64,000 nt of DNA from DASXUX01 sp036504595 (GCA_036504595.1 DASXUX010000040.1:62001-126000); one strand, 5' to 3'. Positions 36,563 through 44,978 are shown, numbered from the stretch's first letter. A program made the numbers and translations. Notes: generated by a model from the letters alone, not told the origin.

Positions 36563-37537
36563 CTACGGCCGCGGTTCTGATTCGCCTCGTCGCGGTGTTG
36601 TTTCTCCCCGTCTCCCCGTCTCCCCGTCTCCCCGTCTGCTTGTAACCGGCACCAGCAACATCGCCACTCCGGTGAGCCGTTCGATGAGCTTCGGCGTCAG
36701 ACTGCCGCTCCAAAAGGCCGCCGTGCTCGTCTTGCCGTGCGTTGCCATGGCGATGATGTCCGGCTTGCTGCTTTCGGCCGCGGTGACGATCTCCGTCAGC
36801 GGATCGCCGCGCAGCACTCTCGCTCCAACGGCGAGTCCCTTTAATTCCGGTGAACGCATTTGGGCCAGCAGGTACTTCTTCGCGTCGTCTTCGTCCATGT
36901 CGAGCATCTCGCGCGTGCTGCTCGGCAAAAAAGTCCCCGTCGCGCCCCGTGTGCCGCTCAGCGTCGCCAGCGTCGGCACCACCATCAGCAGTTCCAGTTC
37001 GCACTTCAGTTCGCGCGCCAGGTCCACCGCTGCGCGCAAACCCGCTTCATGCTCGGAATTCCCGTCCAGCAGCACCATGATTCGCTGCAGCGCGCCCGAC
37101 GGCGCGCTACCGGCCTGCCGCGCGCGCGTGAGCAGCACCGGCAAATTCCCTTCGGTCAGAACGTGCTGCGCGATGCTGCCAAAGAGCATCGACTTCAACC
37201 CGCTTTTCCCGTGCGTGCTCAGCACGATCACATCCGCGCCCATCTCGTTGCAATGGTCCACGATGCTCTTGGCCACGTCCTTGATCGCCGCCGTGTGCAC
37301 ATGGCGTTCGACGGTGCAGCCCTGGAAGAATTCCTGCGTGATCTTCTCCAGGTAACTCGCCGCCTCGCCGGCCTGCGTAAGATGCCGTTCGCCGTGGACC
37401 GACTCGGTCGCGCCCTCTTCGATCACATGCAGCAGCGTCACCTTGGCCTGCTCCTGCCGTGCGATCGTGGACGCCGTTGGAAGCGGACTTTCGGCCAGCT
37501 TCGATCCGTCAAGCGGTATCAGCAAATGCTTGAACAT
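36563..37537 (-). CDS. Tandem-domain universal stress protein
   Basis: 324 residues with two Usp domains, MFKHLLIPLDGSKLAES (1-150) and RIMVLLDGNSEHEAGL (about 152-305). The first has the ATP-binding G-2x-G-9x-G-S type motif STHGKSGLKSMLFGS; the second a degenerate version (ATHGKTSTAAFWSGS). The final 25 residues (SRRGDGETGRRG...ESEPRP) are encoded by TCTCCCCG tandem repeats and a dispersed palindromic element, not by family sequence. Its ATG is 3 bp after the NRAMP stop, so the two form an operon. Confidence 0.9.
   Translation of the reverse strand: MFKHLLIPLDGSKLAESPLPTASTIARQEQAKVTLLHVIEEGATESVHGERHLTQAGEAASYLEKITQEFFQGCTVERHVHTAAIKDVAKSIVDHCNEMGADVIVLSTHGKSGLKSMLFGSIAQHVLTEGNLPVLLTRARQAGSAPSGALQRIMVLLDGNSEHEAGLRAAVDLARELKCELELLMVVPTLATLSGTRGATGTFLPSSTREMLDMDEDDAKKYLLAQMRSPELKGLAVGARVLRGDPLTEIVTAAESSKPDIIAMATHGKTSTAAFWSGSLTPKLIERLTGVAMLLVPVTSRRGDGETGRRGETTPRRGESEPRP
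36598..36641. repeat. GTCTCCCC octamer array inside the Usp gene 3' end
   Basis: About four GTCTCCCC units in a row lie in the reading frame and encode the GDGETGRRG tail. Adjacent at about 36552-36580 is the dispersed TCAGAACCGCGGCCG element that supplies the stop codon. Confidence 0.85.
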
Positions 37538-37540
37538 CGC

Positions 37541-38872
37541 TCAACCCCCAAAAATGGTCTGATACAGCAAGAAGATATTCAAGCAGATGATGACCAGTCC
37601 CGCCAGCGCGGCGAAGAACGTCGTTACCCTATGATTTACAAGCACCCCCATGATCGCCTTGTTGCGCGTGAACAGCACCAGCGGGATGATCGCCAGCGGT
37701 AACGCGAAGCTCAGCACGACCTGGCTGAGAACCAGCAGGCGCGTCGGATCTCGGGTGACGAAGATCGCAATGAGAGAAGGCGCCATCGTGGCCAGCCGCC
37801 GCACCCACACCGGGATGTGCCGCTCCAGAAATCCCTGCATGATGATCTGTCCGGCCATCGTCCCCACCGACGACGAGGACAGGCCGGAGGCCAGCAGCGA
37901 GATGGCAAACACCCATGCCGCGGCCGCTCCCAGCAGCGGCGTCAGCGTCAGATACGCATCGCTGATCTCCGCGACCTTCGTGTAGCCTTTGTCGTGAAAC
38001 GTCGCCGCCGCCATCACCAGCATCGCCGCATTCACGAAACCGGCCACGGTCATTGCCACGGTGACATCGATCAGCTCCAGTTTGTACAGGCGGTGCAGCC
38101 GCTCCGGCTCGCGCGTGACAATCCGGCTTTGCGTCAACGCCGAATGGAGAAAGATCACGTGCGGCATTACCGTGGCGCCCAGAATGCCCGTCGCCAGCAG
38201 TACGCTCTCCTTGCCCCCAAAAGTTGGCCGCAGGCCAGTCATCACGCGGCCCCACGGTGGATGAGCGAGGAACAGTTCGATCACGTAGCACGCCGCGATC
38301 ACTCCGACCAGCGCCGTAATCACTGCCTCCAACGGCCGGAACCCATACCGTTCCAGGCCCAGGATCAGAAAGGTGACGATCGCCGTGAGGATGCCGGCCG
38401 CCCAAAGCGGAATGCCAAACAGCAGGTTGAATCCAATCGCGGCGCCCAGGAACTCCGCCAAGTCCGTCGCCATCGCTGCGACTTCCATCAGCGCCCACAG
38501 CACCCATACCAGCCAGCGCGGATAGTGCAGTCGGCACAACTCCGCCAGGTTCCTGCCCGAGGCAATCCCGAGCTTCGCCGACAAGGCCTGAATCAGCATC
38601 GCCATCAAGTTGCTGGCGACCACGACCCATAAGAGCGTGTAGCCAAACTGCGATCCGCCTTGAATGTTCGTCGCGTAATTTCCGGGATCGATGTACGCCA
38701 CGCTGGCGATGAACGCAGGTCCCAGGAACGGCAGCAGGCGCGCCAGGCCGCGAGCTTTGCTCTTGCCGGACAGCACGTTTTGCGCGGCGTCAACTGTGCC
38801 GGCATCGCGAGCGCTGGGGGGCGGAGCACTCGGCGGCATCTTCAGCGACTTCTCCTTGCCATTCTCAGCCAT
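37541..38872 (-). CDS. mntH: NRAMP family divalent metal (Mn/Fe) transporter
   Basis: 443 residues, about 11 helices. Helix 1 carries the metal-binding DPGNYATNIQGGSQFGY (about 62-78) and helix 6 the MPHVIFLHSAL motif (about 234-244), both diagnostic for NRAMP. It imports Mn2+ or Fe2+ with protons through the inner membrane. The N-terminal 40 residues are soluble. A universal stress protein gene follows 3 bp on. I saw no certain MntR or Fur box in the 195-bp upstream gap. Confidence 0.92.
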   Translation of the reverse strand: MAENGKEKSLKMPPSAPPPSARDAGTVDAAQNVLSGKSKARGLARLLPFLGPAFIASVAYIDPGNYATNIQGGSQFGYTLLWVVVASNLMAMLIQALSAKLGIASGRNLAELCRLHYPRWLVWVLWALMEVAAMATDLAEFLGAAIGFNLLFGIPLWAAGILTAIVTFLILGLERYGFRPLEAVITALVGVIAACYVIELFLAHPPWGRVMTGLRPTFGGKESVLLATGILGATVMPHVIFLHSALTQSRIVTREPERLHRLYKLELIDVTVAMTVAGFVNAAMLVMAAATFHDKGYTKVAEISDAYLTLTPLLGAAAAWVFAISLLASGLSSSSVGTMAGQIIMQGFLERHIPVWVRRLATMAPSLIAIFVTRDPTRLLVLSQVVLSFALPLAIIPLVLFTRNKAIMGVLVNHRVTTFFAALAGLVIICLNIFLLYQTIFGG

Positions 38873-39031
38873 ACCTATTGTCTCATTCTCACATCCTAAG
38901 TTTGATACTCAACTCAACTATTCCCGCTTCGCCCGTTTGGCATCGAAAATGCATCGCACAGAAGCGGCGGCTGTAGTGCCGGCTGGTCGAAGCCTCCACA
39001 GTTCGCGCCCACAGGCCAGCGGCGAATGTTC

Positions 39032-39058
39032 TTGAACTTTGGCTCATGCAGTGATAAT
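39032..39058 (+). promoter_or_regulatory. Promoter of the MshEN-domain gene
   Basis: TTGAAC (39032-39037) and GATAAT (39053-39058) are 15 bp apart. The ATG follows the -10 box by 9 nt and has no Shine-Dalgarno sequence, so a nearly leaderless transcript is expected. Confidence 0.5.
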
Positions 39059-39067
39059 TCTAAATAT

Positions 39068-39559
39068 ATGGCAGCGCCGCGCAGACTTCCCCCCGTTCGA
39101 CCAGCCCCCGGTGGGGGCGAGGAAACCGGTCCAGCTTCCAAGCGTGAATCCGATCCGCTCGGCAAACTGCTGATCACCGCCGGCGCGCTGACGCGTGAAA
39201 ATTTGGACCAGGCCCTCGCGCATCAGCGAAAGTCTTTCCTTCCGATTGGGCGAATCCTTCGCGATGAGTGCGGTTTGACGCCCGAGGCGCTCGCCGCCGC
39301 ATTGCGTAAGCAAACCCACGTCCCGCGCGTCTATCTCCGCTTCTTCCCCACTCAGCGCGAAGCCGTGACCTTGCTGGATGCCGACTTCTGCCGCCAGCAT
39401 GAAGTCATCGCGATCGAGAAACTCGGAAAAATGCTGTGCGTGGCGATGTCCAACCCCACGCAGAAAACCGTGATCCGGCACATCGAAACGCTGACCGGCC
39501 TCGAAGTCAGAATCTTCCACGCCCCCGCCGACGACATCCAAAAGAAACTCGGAAAGTAG
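39068..39559 (+). CDS. Stand-alone MshEN (GspE/PilB N-terminal) domain protein
   Basis: 163 residues. After a Pro-rich leader, residues about 35-160 match the N-terminal domain of type II secretion/pilus ATPases: LGKLLITAGALTRENLDQAL, LPIGRILRDECGLTPEALAA, and VIAIEKLGKMLCVAMSNPTQ. Some MshEN domains bind cyclic di-GMP; here the RLGxxL-type motif is only partly kept. No ATPase domain follows and no pilus genes are nearby. It may be a regulator or an adaptor. Confidence 0.8.
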   Translation: MAAPRRLPPVRPAPGGGEETGPASKRESDPLGKLLITAGALTRENLDQALAHQRKSFLPIGRILRDECGLTPEALAAALRKQTHVPRVYLRFFPTQREAVTLLDADFCRQHEVIAIEKLGKMLCVAMSNPTQKTVIRHIETLTGLEVRIFHAPADDIQKKLGK

Positions 39560-39617
39560 TCCTTAGTCCTTAGTCCGTGGTCAGTTGTCCGTGGTCCGTG
39601 GTCCGTAGTCAGTTGTT
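39558..39617. repeat. GTCCGTG/GTCAGTT heptamer array
   Basis: Units AGTCCTT, AGTCCGT, GGTCAGTT, GTCCGTG, GTCCGTG, GTCCGTA, GTCAGTT, GTTCGTT follow the MshEN stop. The remaining bases to 39702 are pyrimidine-rich without a gene. Confidence 0.8.
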
Positions 39618-39702
39618 CGTTGGAACCCATCGACTTCTCGCTGTCGCCTGTCCCTTCTCCGTCTTGTTCCCGCTTCCTGCAGTTCCTGCATACTGCCGCC
39701 GC

Positions 39703-41751
39703 CTACTGCCTACTGGATAAAGCCTTCTTCACCGTCGCGACAATCTTCTCGACATTCGGCAAGACGGCCCGCTCAAGCTCCGTCGCGGCGGGAATCGGCA
39801 CATCCTCGGCGGCAACACGCAAGATCGGCGCATCGAGATATCCGAACGCCAATTCCTGCACGCTGGCCGCGATCTCCGCGCCAACCCCAAGCGTGTAATG
39901 GCCTTCTTCCACTATCACCAGCGCCTGTGTCCGAGCGGCCGATTCGGCGACAGTCTGCCGGTCCAGCGGCGCCAGACAACGTAGATCGACCACCTCCGCC
40001 TGAATGCCTTCCTGCGCGAGAAGTTCCGCGGCCTGCAGCGACAGCGACACCATGTACGAATTTGCGCAAATCGTGACGTCTTTGCCGGGGCGCACGATCT
40101 GCGCTTTGCCCAGCGGTATAAACTCCTCCGTCGTAGGCACCGGGCCGGTCGTGCCGTAAAGAGCCTTGTGTTCAACGAAGATGACCGGGTCATCAAGCTG
40201 CAGGCACGTCTTCAGCAGACCTTTCGCATCGCGCGGACTCCACGGCGTGACCACGCGCAGGCCCGGGAACTTCATCAGCAGCGAATCCAGGCACTGGCTG
40301 TGCGTCGCGCCATAGCCGCGGTACCCGCCCATCGGCGTGCGCACCACCAGCGGGATCTTCACCTGTCCGTTGTAGATGTAGTGGAACTTCGCCGCGTGAT
40401 TCGCGAGTTGGTCCAGCGCCAGCAGCACGAAATCCATGAACATGATCTCGGCGATAGGACGCAATCCGCCCATCGCCGCGCCCGTACAGACGCCGACGAT
40501 CGCCGCTTCGGTGATCGGCGTATTCACGATGCGCCGCGGCCCGTAACGCCCAAGCATCCCGCGTGTAACCTTGAAGCACCCGCCATACTCCGCGACGTCC
40601 TCGCCAAAAACGAAATACCGGTCGTCCCGGTCCATCGCTTCGCACATCGCTTCCTGAATCGCCTGCCAGTACGCTTTCTTCTCCACTGGCGGATTGCTCT
40701 CCCCGGGCGAGGCGCCCGGGGCTCCTGTTAAGGAGCGGCGGGCGCCCTCGCCCGCCTGAGCGCTCTCCAGTGGCGTCGCGAAGACCTTCTCCGTGGCAAT
40801 CTCCACCCTCACCGGCGGCAACTCGCGGCAGCGCTTGAGCGCCTCGTCAATGCGGCCCTTGACGCGCGCCTCGATCTTCTCCAGTTCGCTGGCGGGAATG
40901 CGGTGCTTCTGCGTCAGGCGCGTCTCCAGCAAAGCGATCGGGTCGCGTTGCGCCCACGCTTCATCGACCGTCTCGTCGCGATACTCGTTTTTGTCGCTGC
41001 GGCTGTGGCCGCGCACGCGCCAGGTGCGGCACTCCAGCAGGGTGGGGGCGCCGCTGTGATGCACAACCGTCAGCGCCGCGCGCACGTTGTCGAGCACCGC
41101 TTCGACATCGTTGCCATCGATCGTCTTATACAGCAGCCCGTAGGCCTCGCCGCGCCGCGCGATGCTGGGGCCCGCGCACACAGACTGTGTCGGCGTGGAC
41201 ATGCCCCAGCCATTGTTCTCGCAAATGTACACGATCGGCAGCCCGTAGATTGCCGCCATGTTCAAGCTCTCGTGGAACGTGCCCTGGTTCGAGGCCCCGT
41301 CGCCGAAAAAACACAGCGCCACGTTCGGCTTTCGTTGATGCTTCAAGGAATACGCCAGACCGGTGGCAATGGGAATTCCGCCGCCGGTGATCCCATTCGA
41401 GCCCATGAAGCCGACTTCGACGCCCGCCACGTGCTGCGTCCCGCCTTTGCCGGCGCTGTAGCCCGCCTCGCGCCCGAACAACTCCGCCATCAGCCGAAAA
41501 ACGTCCCCGCCTTTCGCCAGAAAATGCCCGTGCCCGCGATGATTGCTGACCACTAGGTCGTGATGCGTCAGGCTCGCGCACGCGCCAACCGCCACCGCTT
41601 CCTGTCCGATGGAACTGTGGAATGTGCCGGGCAAGCGGCCCGCTCGGGCTTCCTCTTCCATCGTCGTTTCGAACGTGCGGATCAGCAGCATGCGTTCGTA
41701 AAGCACCAGCGGCGGCGGGATCTGCGGCAAAATGGCGGTCGTCTGCGACAT
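39703..41751 (-). CDS. Fused E1 alpha-beta subunits of a 2-oxo acid dehydrogenase (thiamine diphosphate)
   Basis: 682 residues. The alpha part (1-325) has the thiamine motif GDG..NN in CFFGDGASNQGTFHESLNMA and ICENNGWGMST, and RVRGHSRSDKNEYR. The beta part (about 355-682) has FGEDVAEYGGCFKVT, NTPITEAAIVGVCTGAAMGG and VVDLRCLAPLDRQTV. Acetoin, pyruvate or branched-chain oxo acid may be the substrate. The linker (about 333-350) is encoded by a palindromic insertion. No E2 or E3 gene is adjacent, so partner subunits must come from elsewhere. Confidence 0.92.
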   Translation of the reverse strand: MSQTTAILPQIPPPLVLYERMLLIRTFETTMEEEARAGRLPGTFHSSIGQEAVAVGACASLTHHDLVVSNHRGHGHFLAKGGDVFRLMAELFGREAGYSAGKGGTQHVAGVEVGFMGSNGITGGGIPIATGLAYSLKHQRKPNVALCFFGDGASNQGTFHESLNMAAIYGLPIVYICENNGWGMSTPTQSVCAGPSIARRGEAYGLLYKTIDGNDVEAVLDNVRAALTVVHHSGAPTLLECRTWRVRGHSRSDKNEYRDETVDEAWAQRDPIALLETRLTQKHRIPASELEKIEARVKGRIDEALKRCRELPPVRVEIATEKVFATPLESAQAGEGARRSLTGAPGASPGESNPPVEKKAYWQAIQEAMCEAMDRDDRYFVFGEDVAEYGGCFKVTRGMLGRYGPRRIVNTPITEAAIVGVCTGAAMGGLRPIAEIMFMDFVLLALDQLANHAAKFHYIYNGQVKIPLVVRTPMGGYRGYGATHSQCLDSLLMKFPGLRVVTPWSPRDAKGLLKTCLQLDDPVIFVEHKALYGTTGPVPTTEEFIPLGKAQIVRPGKDVTICANSYMVSLSLQAAELLAQEGIQAEVVDLRCLAPLDRQTVAESAARTQALVIVEEGHYTLGVGAEIAASVQELAFGYLDAPILRVAAEDVPIPAATELERAVLPNVEKIVATVKKALSSRQ
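40704..40754. repeat. 51-bp palindrome in frame in the E1 alpha-beta linker
   Basis: Arms at 40704-40726 and 40731-40754 pair (CGGGCGAGGCGCCC against GGGCGCCCTCGCCCG) with one bulge and two mismatches around a GTTA loop. The length is 17 codons, so the frame is preserved. Confidence 0.85.
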
Positions 41752-41767
41752 CTCGTTCCTCAGCGTC

Positions 41768-41862
41768 GTTCAGCCCCGGAGGGGCGATACACGGGTAGCC
41801 CACGGCGTGAGCCGTGGGGAATACCGGTGTGCAATTGGCGAGCCCCGGATGGGGCGGCACAG
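41768..41862. repeat. CCCCGGAGGGGCG / CCCACGGCGTGAGCCGTGGG palindromic repeats
   Basis: Three palindromes in a row: AGCCCCGGAGGGGCG, TAGCCCACGGCGTGAGCCGTGG, and AGCCCCGGATGGGGCG. They occupy the start region of the E1 gene's upstream gap. I see no gene between 41752 and 42052. Confidence 0.75.
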
Positions 41863-42052
41863 CGGCTTGCCAGCGTGGCACCTTCAGCGCGAAAAGTATA
41901 TCGCCTCGGCAGCCTGTGGCGAGTCCAATCGGGCCGTGACACGCCTGTCATTCAATGACTTCACAAGAACCGCAAATCCCGCCTTTCATCGTTGCCCGAA
42001 CAAAATTTCAGTGATATAGAAGAGCCTTGGATTTCGGGAGTCTAGCCCCGCC

Positions 42053-42778
42053 ATGCAGCGCCTGACACACTTTGCCACCTTCCTCCTGTTCCTCGCAATA
42101 ACCGCAATCATTTGTGTGCCGTACGCATCTGCCGCCGAACCCCAGAAACCTGACGACGCCAAAAAAGCCGAAGACGCAAAGAAGAAAGCCGACGACGCCA
42201 AGAAGAAGGCCGAAGACGCGAAGAAGAAAGCCGAAGAAGCGGCCAAGCGCGCCGACGAGCCCAAGAACTGGTCCTCCCGCGACGCCAGCCAGACGCGTTC
42301 CGCCGAATCCGCCATTGTTCTCTACATCAAGGATCCCAAGCCCAAAAAGAACCTGGAGGCTGAGCACTATGAGAGCAAGGACTGCCTGCTCGACGACTCT
42401 CTGCGCGTAAAGCTCCGCGGATGCAGCCGCATCAAGATAAAGAGTGACGGTACGGACGGCCGAGGTTGGGCGCCCGAATGGCTGCAAAAAGCGCATAACG
42501 GAGCCATGCTGGTGCTGCTGACCAGCGATGGCTCGCAAGTTTACCAATTCGAAGCCAAGGGCAAGGAAGGCCCAAAAGCCGACGCGATCTCGCAGGCCGC
42601 CGATAGAATTCTGAAGTGGCAAACCGAACGCAAAGCCGCCGCCGACGCCAAAGCCAAAGCCGAAGCCGCCAAGAACCCGCCCCCGCCGCCCCCCAAACCC
42701 GAAATCCCCGGCCTCGACGGCAAGACCGTCGCCAAAAAACCGGACAAGCCAAAGGTCAAGGAACCGCAGGACGAGTAA
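42053..42778 (+). CDS. Secreted Lys/Ala heptad-repeat protein, function unknown
   Basis: 241 residues. The signal peptide ends ...ICVPYASA. Residues about 30-68 are five imperfect DAKKKAE heptads, predicted as a charged helix or coiled coil. A globular middle (about 75-185; YIKDPKPKKNLEAEHY, RGWAPEWLQKAHNGAMLVLL) is unlike any family I know. The C-terminus is Lys/Pro-rich with a run of six Pro. GGAG lies 12 nt before the ATG, slightly far. Likely periplasmic and possibly cell-wall bound. Confidence 0.75.
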   Translation: MQRLTHFATFLLFLAITAIICVPYASAAEPQKPDDAKKAEDAKKKADDAKKKAEDAKKKAEEAAKRADEPKNWSSRDASQTRSAESAIVLYIKDPKPKKNLEAEHYESKDCLLDDSLRVKLRGCSRIKIKSDGTDGRGWAPEWLQKAHNGAMLVLLTSDGSQVYQFEAKGKEGPKADAISQAADRILKWQTERKAAADAKAKAEAAKNPPPPPPKPEIPGLDGKTVAKKPDKPKVKEPQDE

Positions 42779-42839
42779 CGGGCCGGTGGTCCGTAGTCCG
42801 TTGTCAGTTGTTTGTGCTGGCGCGCAATCCGAGGCAAAA

Positions 42840-43223
42840 ATGGCTGCGCGGCACTGGTTCAGGTTTCATCTCTCAACGCTTCTGGTTTTGACGCTCACGT
42901 CAGCAGTGCTGCTGTGGCTGAATGTCCGCCCCGTGAGTGTTTTCTGGAGCAACCACGGGTTCCCTTTCATGGCTATTGAGAAATTTGTACCGTATGAGTA
43001 TCCAGACGGGTCGGTGTATATTCGCTTGGAGAAAGGACCGATGCTGGTGTGCAGGCTTCCCTGCCGATCAAACTTCTACATCTATCCGCGATGGCTGTTG
43101 CTCGATATTGCGGCGAACCTTGCAGTTCTTCTTCTTGTTATCTTCGCTAGCGAATGGCTCGCCCGCCGCCGCCCCGCGCTACAACGGACAACGGACCACG
43201 GACAACTGACCAAAGACGACTGA
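42840..43223 (+). CDS. Small two-helix membrane protein of the R-F-x-L-type family
   Basis: 127 residues: HWFRFHLSTLLVLTLTSAVL helix, loop with NHGFPFMAIEKF, second helix (WLLLDIAANLAVLLLVIFAS) and EWLARRRP. It is a paralogue of the proteins at 21.5-25.4 kb. The last dozen residues (TTDHGQLTKDD) are encoded by the ACGGACAACTGACC tandem repeat. Ribosome site GAGG. The function is unknown. Confidence 0.75.
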   Translation: MAARHWFRFHLSTLLVLTLTSAVLLWLNVRPVSVFWSNHGFPFMAIEKFVPYEYPDGSVYIRLEKGPMLVCRLPCRSNFYIYPRWLLLDIAANLAVLLLVIFASEWLARRRPALQRTTDHGQLTKDD

Positions 43224-43233
43224 CCACTGACAA
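43191..43233. repeat. GGACAACTGACC-type tandem repeats overlapping a gene end
   Basis: Units ACAACGG, ACAACGG, ACCACGG, ACAACTG, ACCAAAG, ACGACTG, ACCACTG, ACAAGG of seven bases run across the stop of the preceding gene. Confidence 0.85.
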
Positions 43234-43237
43234 GGCA

Positions 43238-43645
43238 CTACCCGGCTTTTCGTCGCCTTTGCGTGCGAGTGTCTCTCGCGCGGGTGACTTGACCCATACT
43301 CTGTTGAACGGCCGAAACAATCTGTTTGATATCGCCCTTCTTTGGATCGCAGACTGCCAATGTCAATTCACCGTCTCCGGCCAGAGCGTAGACCATCGTG
43401 TCTTCGGTCTCGTCGGAAGCGCCTCTCTTGCGCCACAGCTCGCGGCTTGCTCTGTCCCTGAAGATCATTATCTCGCTCACGCCGGCAAGCTGCGGGCCGA
43501 ACTTCACGCGAGACAATGGCCGCCGGTGCTCGGAGTCCTCCACGACACACTCCGGCCAGATGCGTGATGCCACTTCATAGACGAGATAAAGCGCCAGTTC
43601 CGGCCCAATCTCGATCGGGTAGGTAAGATCGTGACCGCCAATCAT
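43238..43645 (-). CDS. Hypothetical protein, coupled to a 36-residue upstream ORF
   Basis: 135 residues, not recognised. It is a mixed alpha/beta sequence (GPELALYLVYEVASRIWPEC, TMVYALAGDGELTLAVCD) with a basic C-terminal tail (TRARDTRTQRRRKAG). No signal peptide or helix. Its ATG overlaps the stop of a short upstream frame (ATGA), which suggests a two-gene unit. The function is unknown. Confidence 0.65.
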   Translation of the reverse strand: MIGGHDLTYPIEIGPELALYLVYEVASRIWPECVVEDSEHRRPLSRVKFGPQLAGVSEIMIFRDRASRELWRKRGASDETEDTMVYALAGDGELTLAVCDPKKGDIKQIVSAVQQSMGQVTRARDTRTQRRRKAG

Positions 43646-43752
43646 CGTTGCTGCTCCAATGCGCCCGGCTTGTCCCAGTCCGCTGTCGTTCCATGATAAA
43701 CTTGGCGGCCTTTCACCACCACATAATCCGCCGCACTGTACAGGACGTACAT
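43642..43752 (-). CDS. 36-residue ORF translationally coupled to the next gene
   Basis: ATG at 43752 opens MYVLYSAADYVVVKGRQVYH and runs 36 codons to a TGA that overlaps the next ATG. The composition looks protein-like and the coupling is exact. A weak GGGG lies before the ATG. It may be a small protein or a 5' fragment of the same gene split by a frameshift. Confidence 0.45.
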   Translation of the reverse strand: MYVLYSAADYVVVKGRQVYHGTTADWDKPGALEQQR

Positions 43753-43848
43753 ACGCCCCGCGTCAATGACTAATGACTAAATGACAACCCATTGGAATAT
43801 CGGCGTGGCCCTGTTATCCTCCTTCTCATCGCGCGAATGCTCGCGCGC

Positions 43849-43896
43849 AAACGACCTGGAAGACAACTGACCACGGACAACTGACAACGGACAAAT
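43849..43896. repeat. GACAACTGACCAC tandem repeats before the HD-domain gene
   Basis: Units AGACAACTGACC, ACGGACAACTG, ACAACGGACAA repeat over about 45 bp and end 6 bp before the ATG at 43902. No Shine-Dalgarno sequence is left between them. Confidence 0.8.
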
Positions 43897-43901
43897 ACCC
43901 C

Positions 43902-44978
43902 ATGGCCCGCCTCGGCGACCTGTTTCCTAACGAACTCCAACCCGAAAAGCCCGCTGGAAAATCCGCGGCGCCACGCCCGCGCGGGGTGGGGCCGGCCTCC
44001 GTGCCGGCCGCCAAGCGCGGCGAACGCGTCTTCGTGAAAGACTTCGTCGCCGGCCAGGAAGTCGAAGGCATTTATCTCGTCCAGGAAGCGACTTTGCGCG
44101 TGGCCAAGAACGGCTCAAAGTACGTGCAGTCCACCTTCTGTGACAAGACCGGCACCGTTCCCGTGCGGCAGTGGGACGCCAACGATGTGGACTTCGGCTG
44201 TTACAAAGTCGCCGGCTACATCAAAGTCCGCGGGCGCGTGGAGACCTACAAAAACGCCACGCAAATGATCGCCTTCGCTGTGCAGGAGTGCGACGGCCAG
44301 GGCATCAACCCCGCCGATTTCCTTCCGGTCTCAACCCGTTCGTTCGAAGAGATGGACAAGGAACTTTCAACGCTGCTCGAAAGCTTCACCGATCCCGACT
44401 ACAAGCGTCTGCTCGAATCGATCTTTAACGATCCGTCCACGCGCGAGAAGTTCCTCAAGTCCCCCGCCGCCGCGTCGGTCCACCACGCCTGGGTCGGCGG
44501 TCTGGCCGAACACGTTCTCTCCGCCGCCAAAACCGCGCAGGCCATCGCCGAACAGCGCCCGTTCCTCAAGCGCGACCTGCTGCTCGCCGGCGTGCTGCTT
44601 CACGACATTGGCAAGATTGAGGAACTCGACCCAGGTCCGGGCTTCAGCTACACGGATACGGGCCGGCTTTGCGGGCACATTCCGTTGGGCTCGCTACTGG
44701 TCGAACGCCACATTATCAAGCTCGAAAATTTCCCCGCCGAAAAGCGCAACCTGATCCTGCACATGATCCTCAGCCACCACGGCACGCACGAATTCGGCAG
44801 CCCGGTTCTCCCGTGCACCGGCGAAGCCGTCGCGCTGCATTATCTCGAATGTCTCGATGCGAAAGTGCAGGGAATTCAGACGATCATCGAACGCGAAGAC
44901 GCCGCTGGCAACGAAACCTCCTGGACCGACTTCGCCCGTGTCGCCGACGGCCGCATCTACAAGGGAAGTAGGCAGTAA
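43902..44978 (+). CDS. YhaM-like OB-fold/HD-domain 3'-5' exoribonuclease
   Basis: 358 residues. An OB-fold nucleic-acid domain (about 42-130; VEGIYLVQEATLRVAKNGSK) precedes an HD phosphohydrolase domain: HHAWVGGLAEHVL, LLHDIGKIEEL and the later LSHHGTHEFGSPVLPCTGEA. Domain order equals Bacillus YhaM, which degrades RNA and ssDNA 3' to 5' with metal ions. A linker at about 26-36 (PRGVGPASVPAA) is encoded by a GGCCGGCctccgtGCCGGCC palindrome. After the stop, 226 bp hold no gene. Confidence 0.88.
   Translation: MARLGDLFPNELQPEKPAGKSAAPRPRGVGPASVPAAKRGERVFVKDFVAGQEVEGIYLVQEATLRVAKNGSKYVQSTFCDKTGTVPVRQWDANDVDFGCYKVAGYIKVRGRVETYKNATQMIAFAVQECDGQGINPADFLPVSTRSFEEMDKELSTLLESFTDPDYKRLLESIFNDPSTREKFLKSPAAASVHHAWVGGLAEHVLSAAKTAQAIAEQRPFLKRDLLLAGVLLHDIGKIEELDPGPGFSYTDTGRLCGHIPLGSLLVERHIIKLENFPAEKRNLILHMILSHHGTHEFGSPVLPCTGEAVALHYLECLDAKVQGIQTIIEREDAAGNETSWTDFARVADGRIYKGSRQ
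43985..44012. repeat. GGCCGGC..GCCGGCC palindrome inside the HD gene
   Basis: GGGGCCGGC and GCCGGCCGCC flank CTCCGT, forming a 7-bp hairpin within the coding sequence near residue 30. The adjoining words resemble the GTGCCGGCCGCTCCC element at 46.87 kb. Confidence 0.55.
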
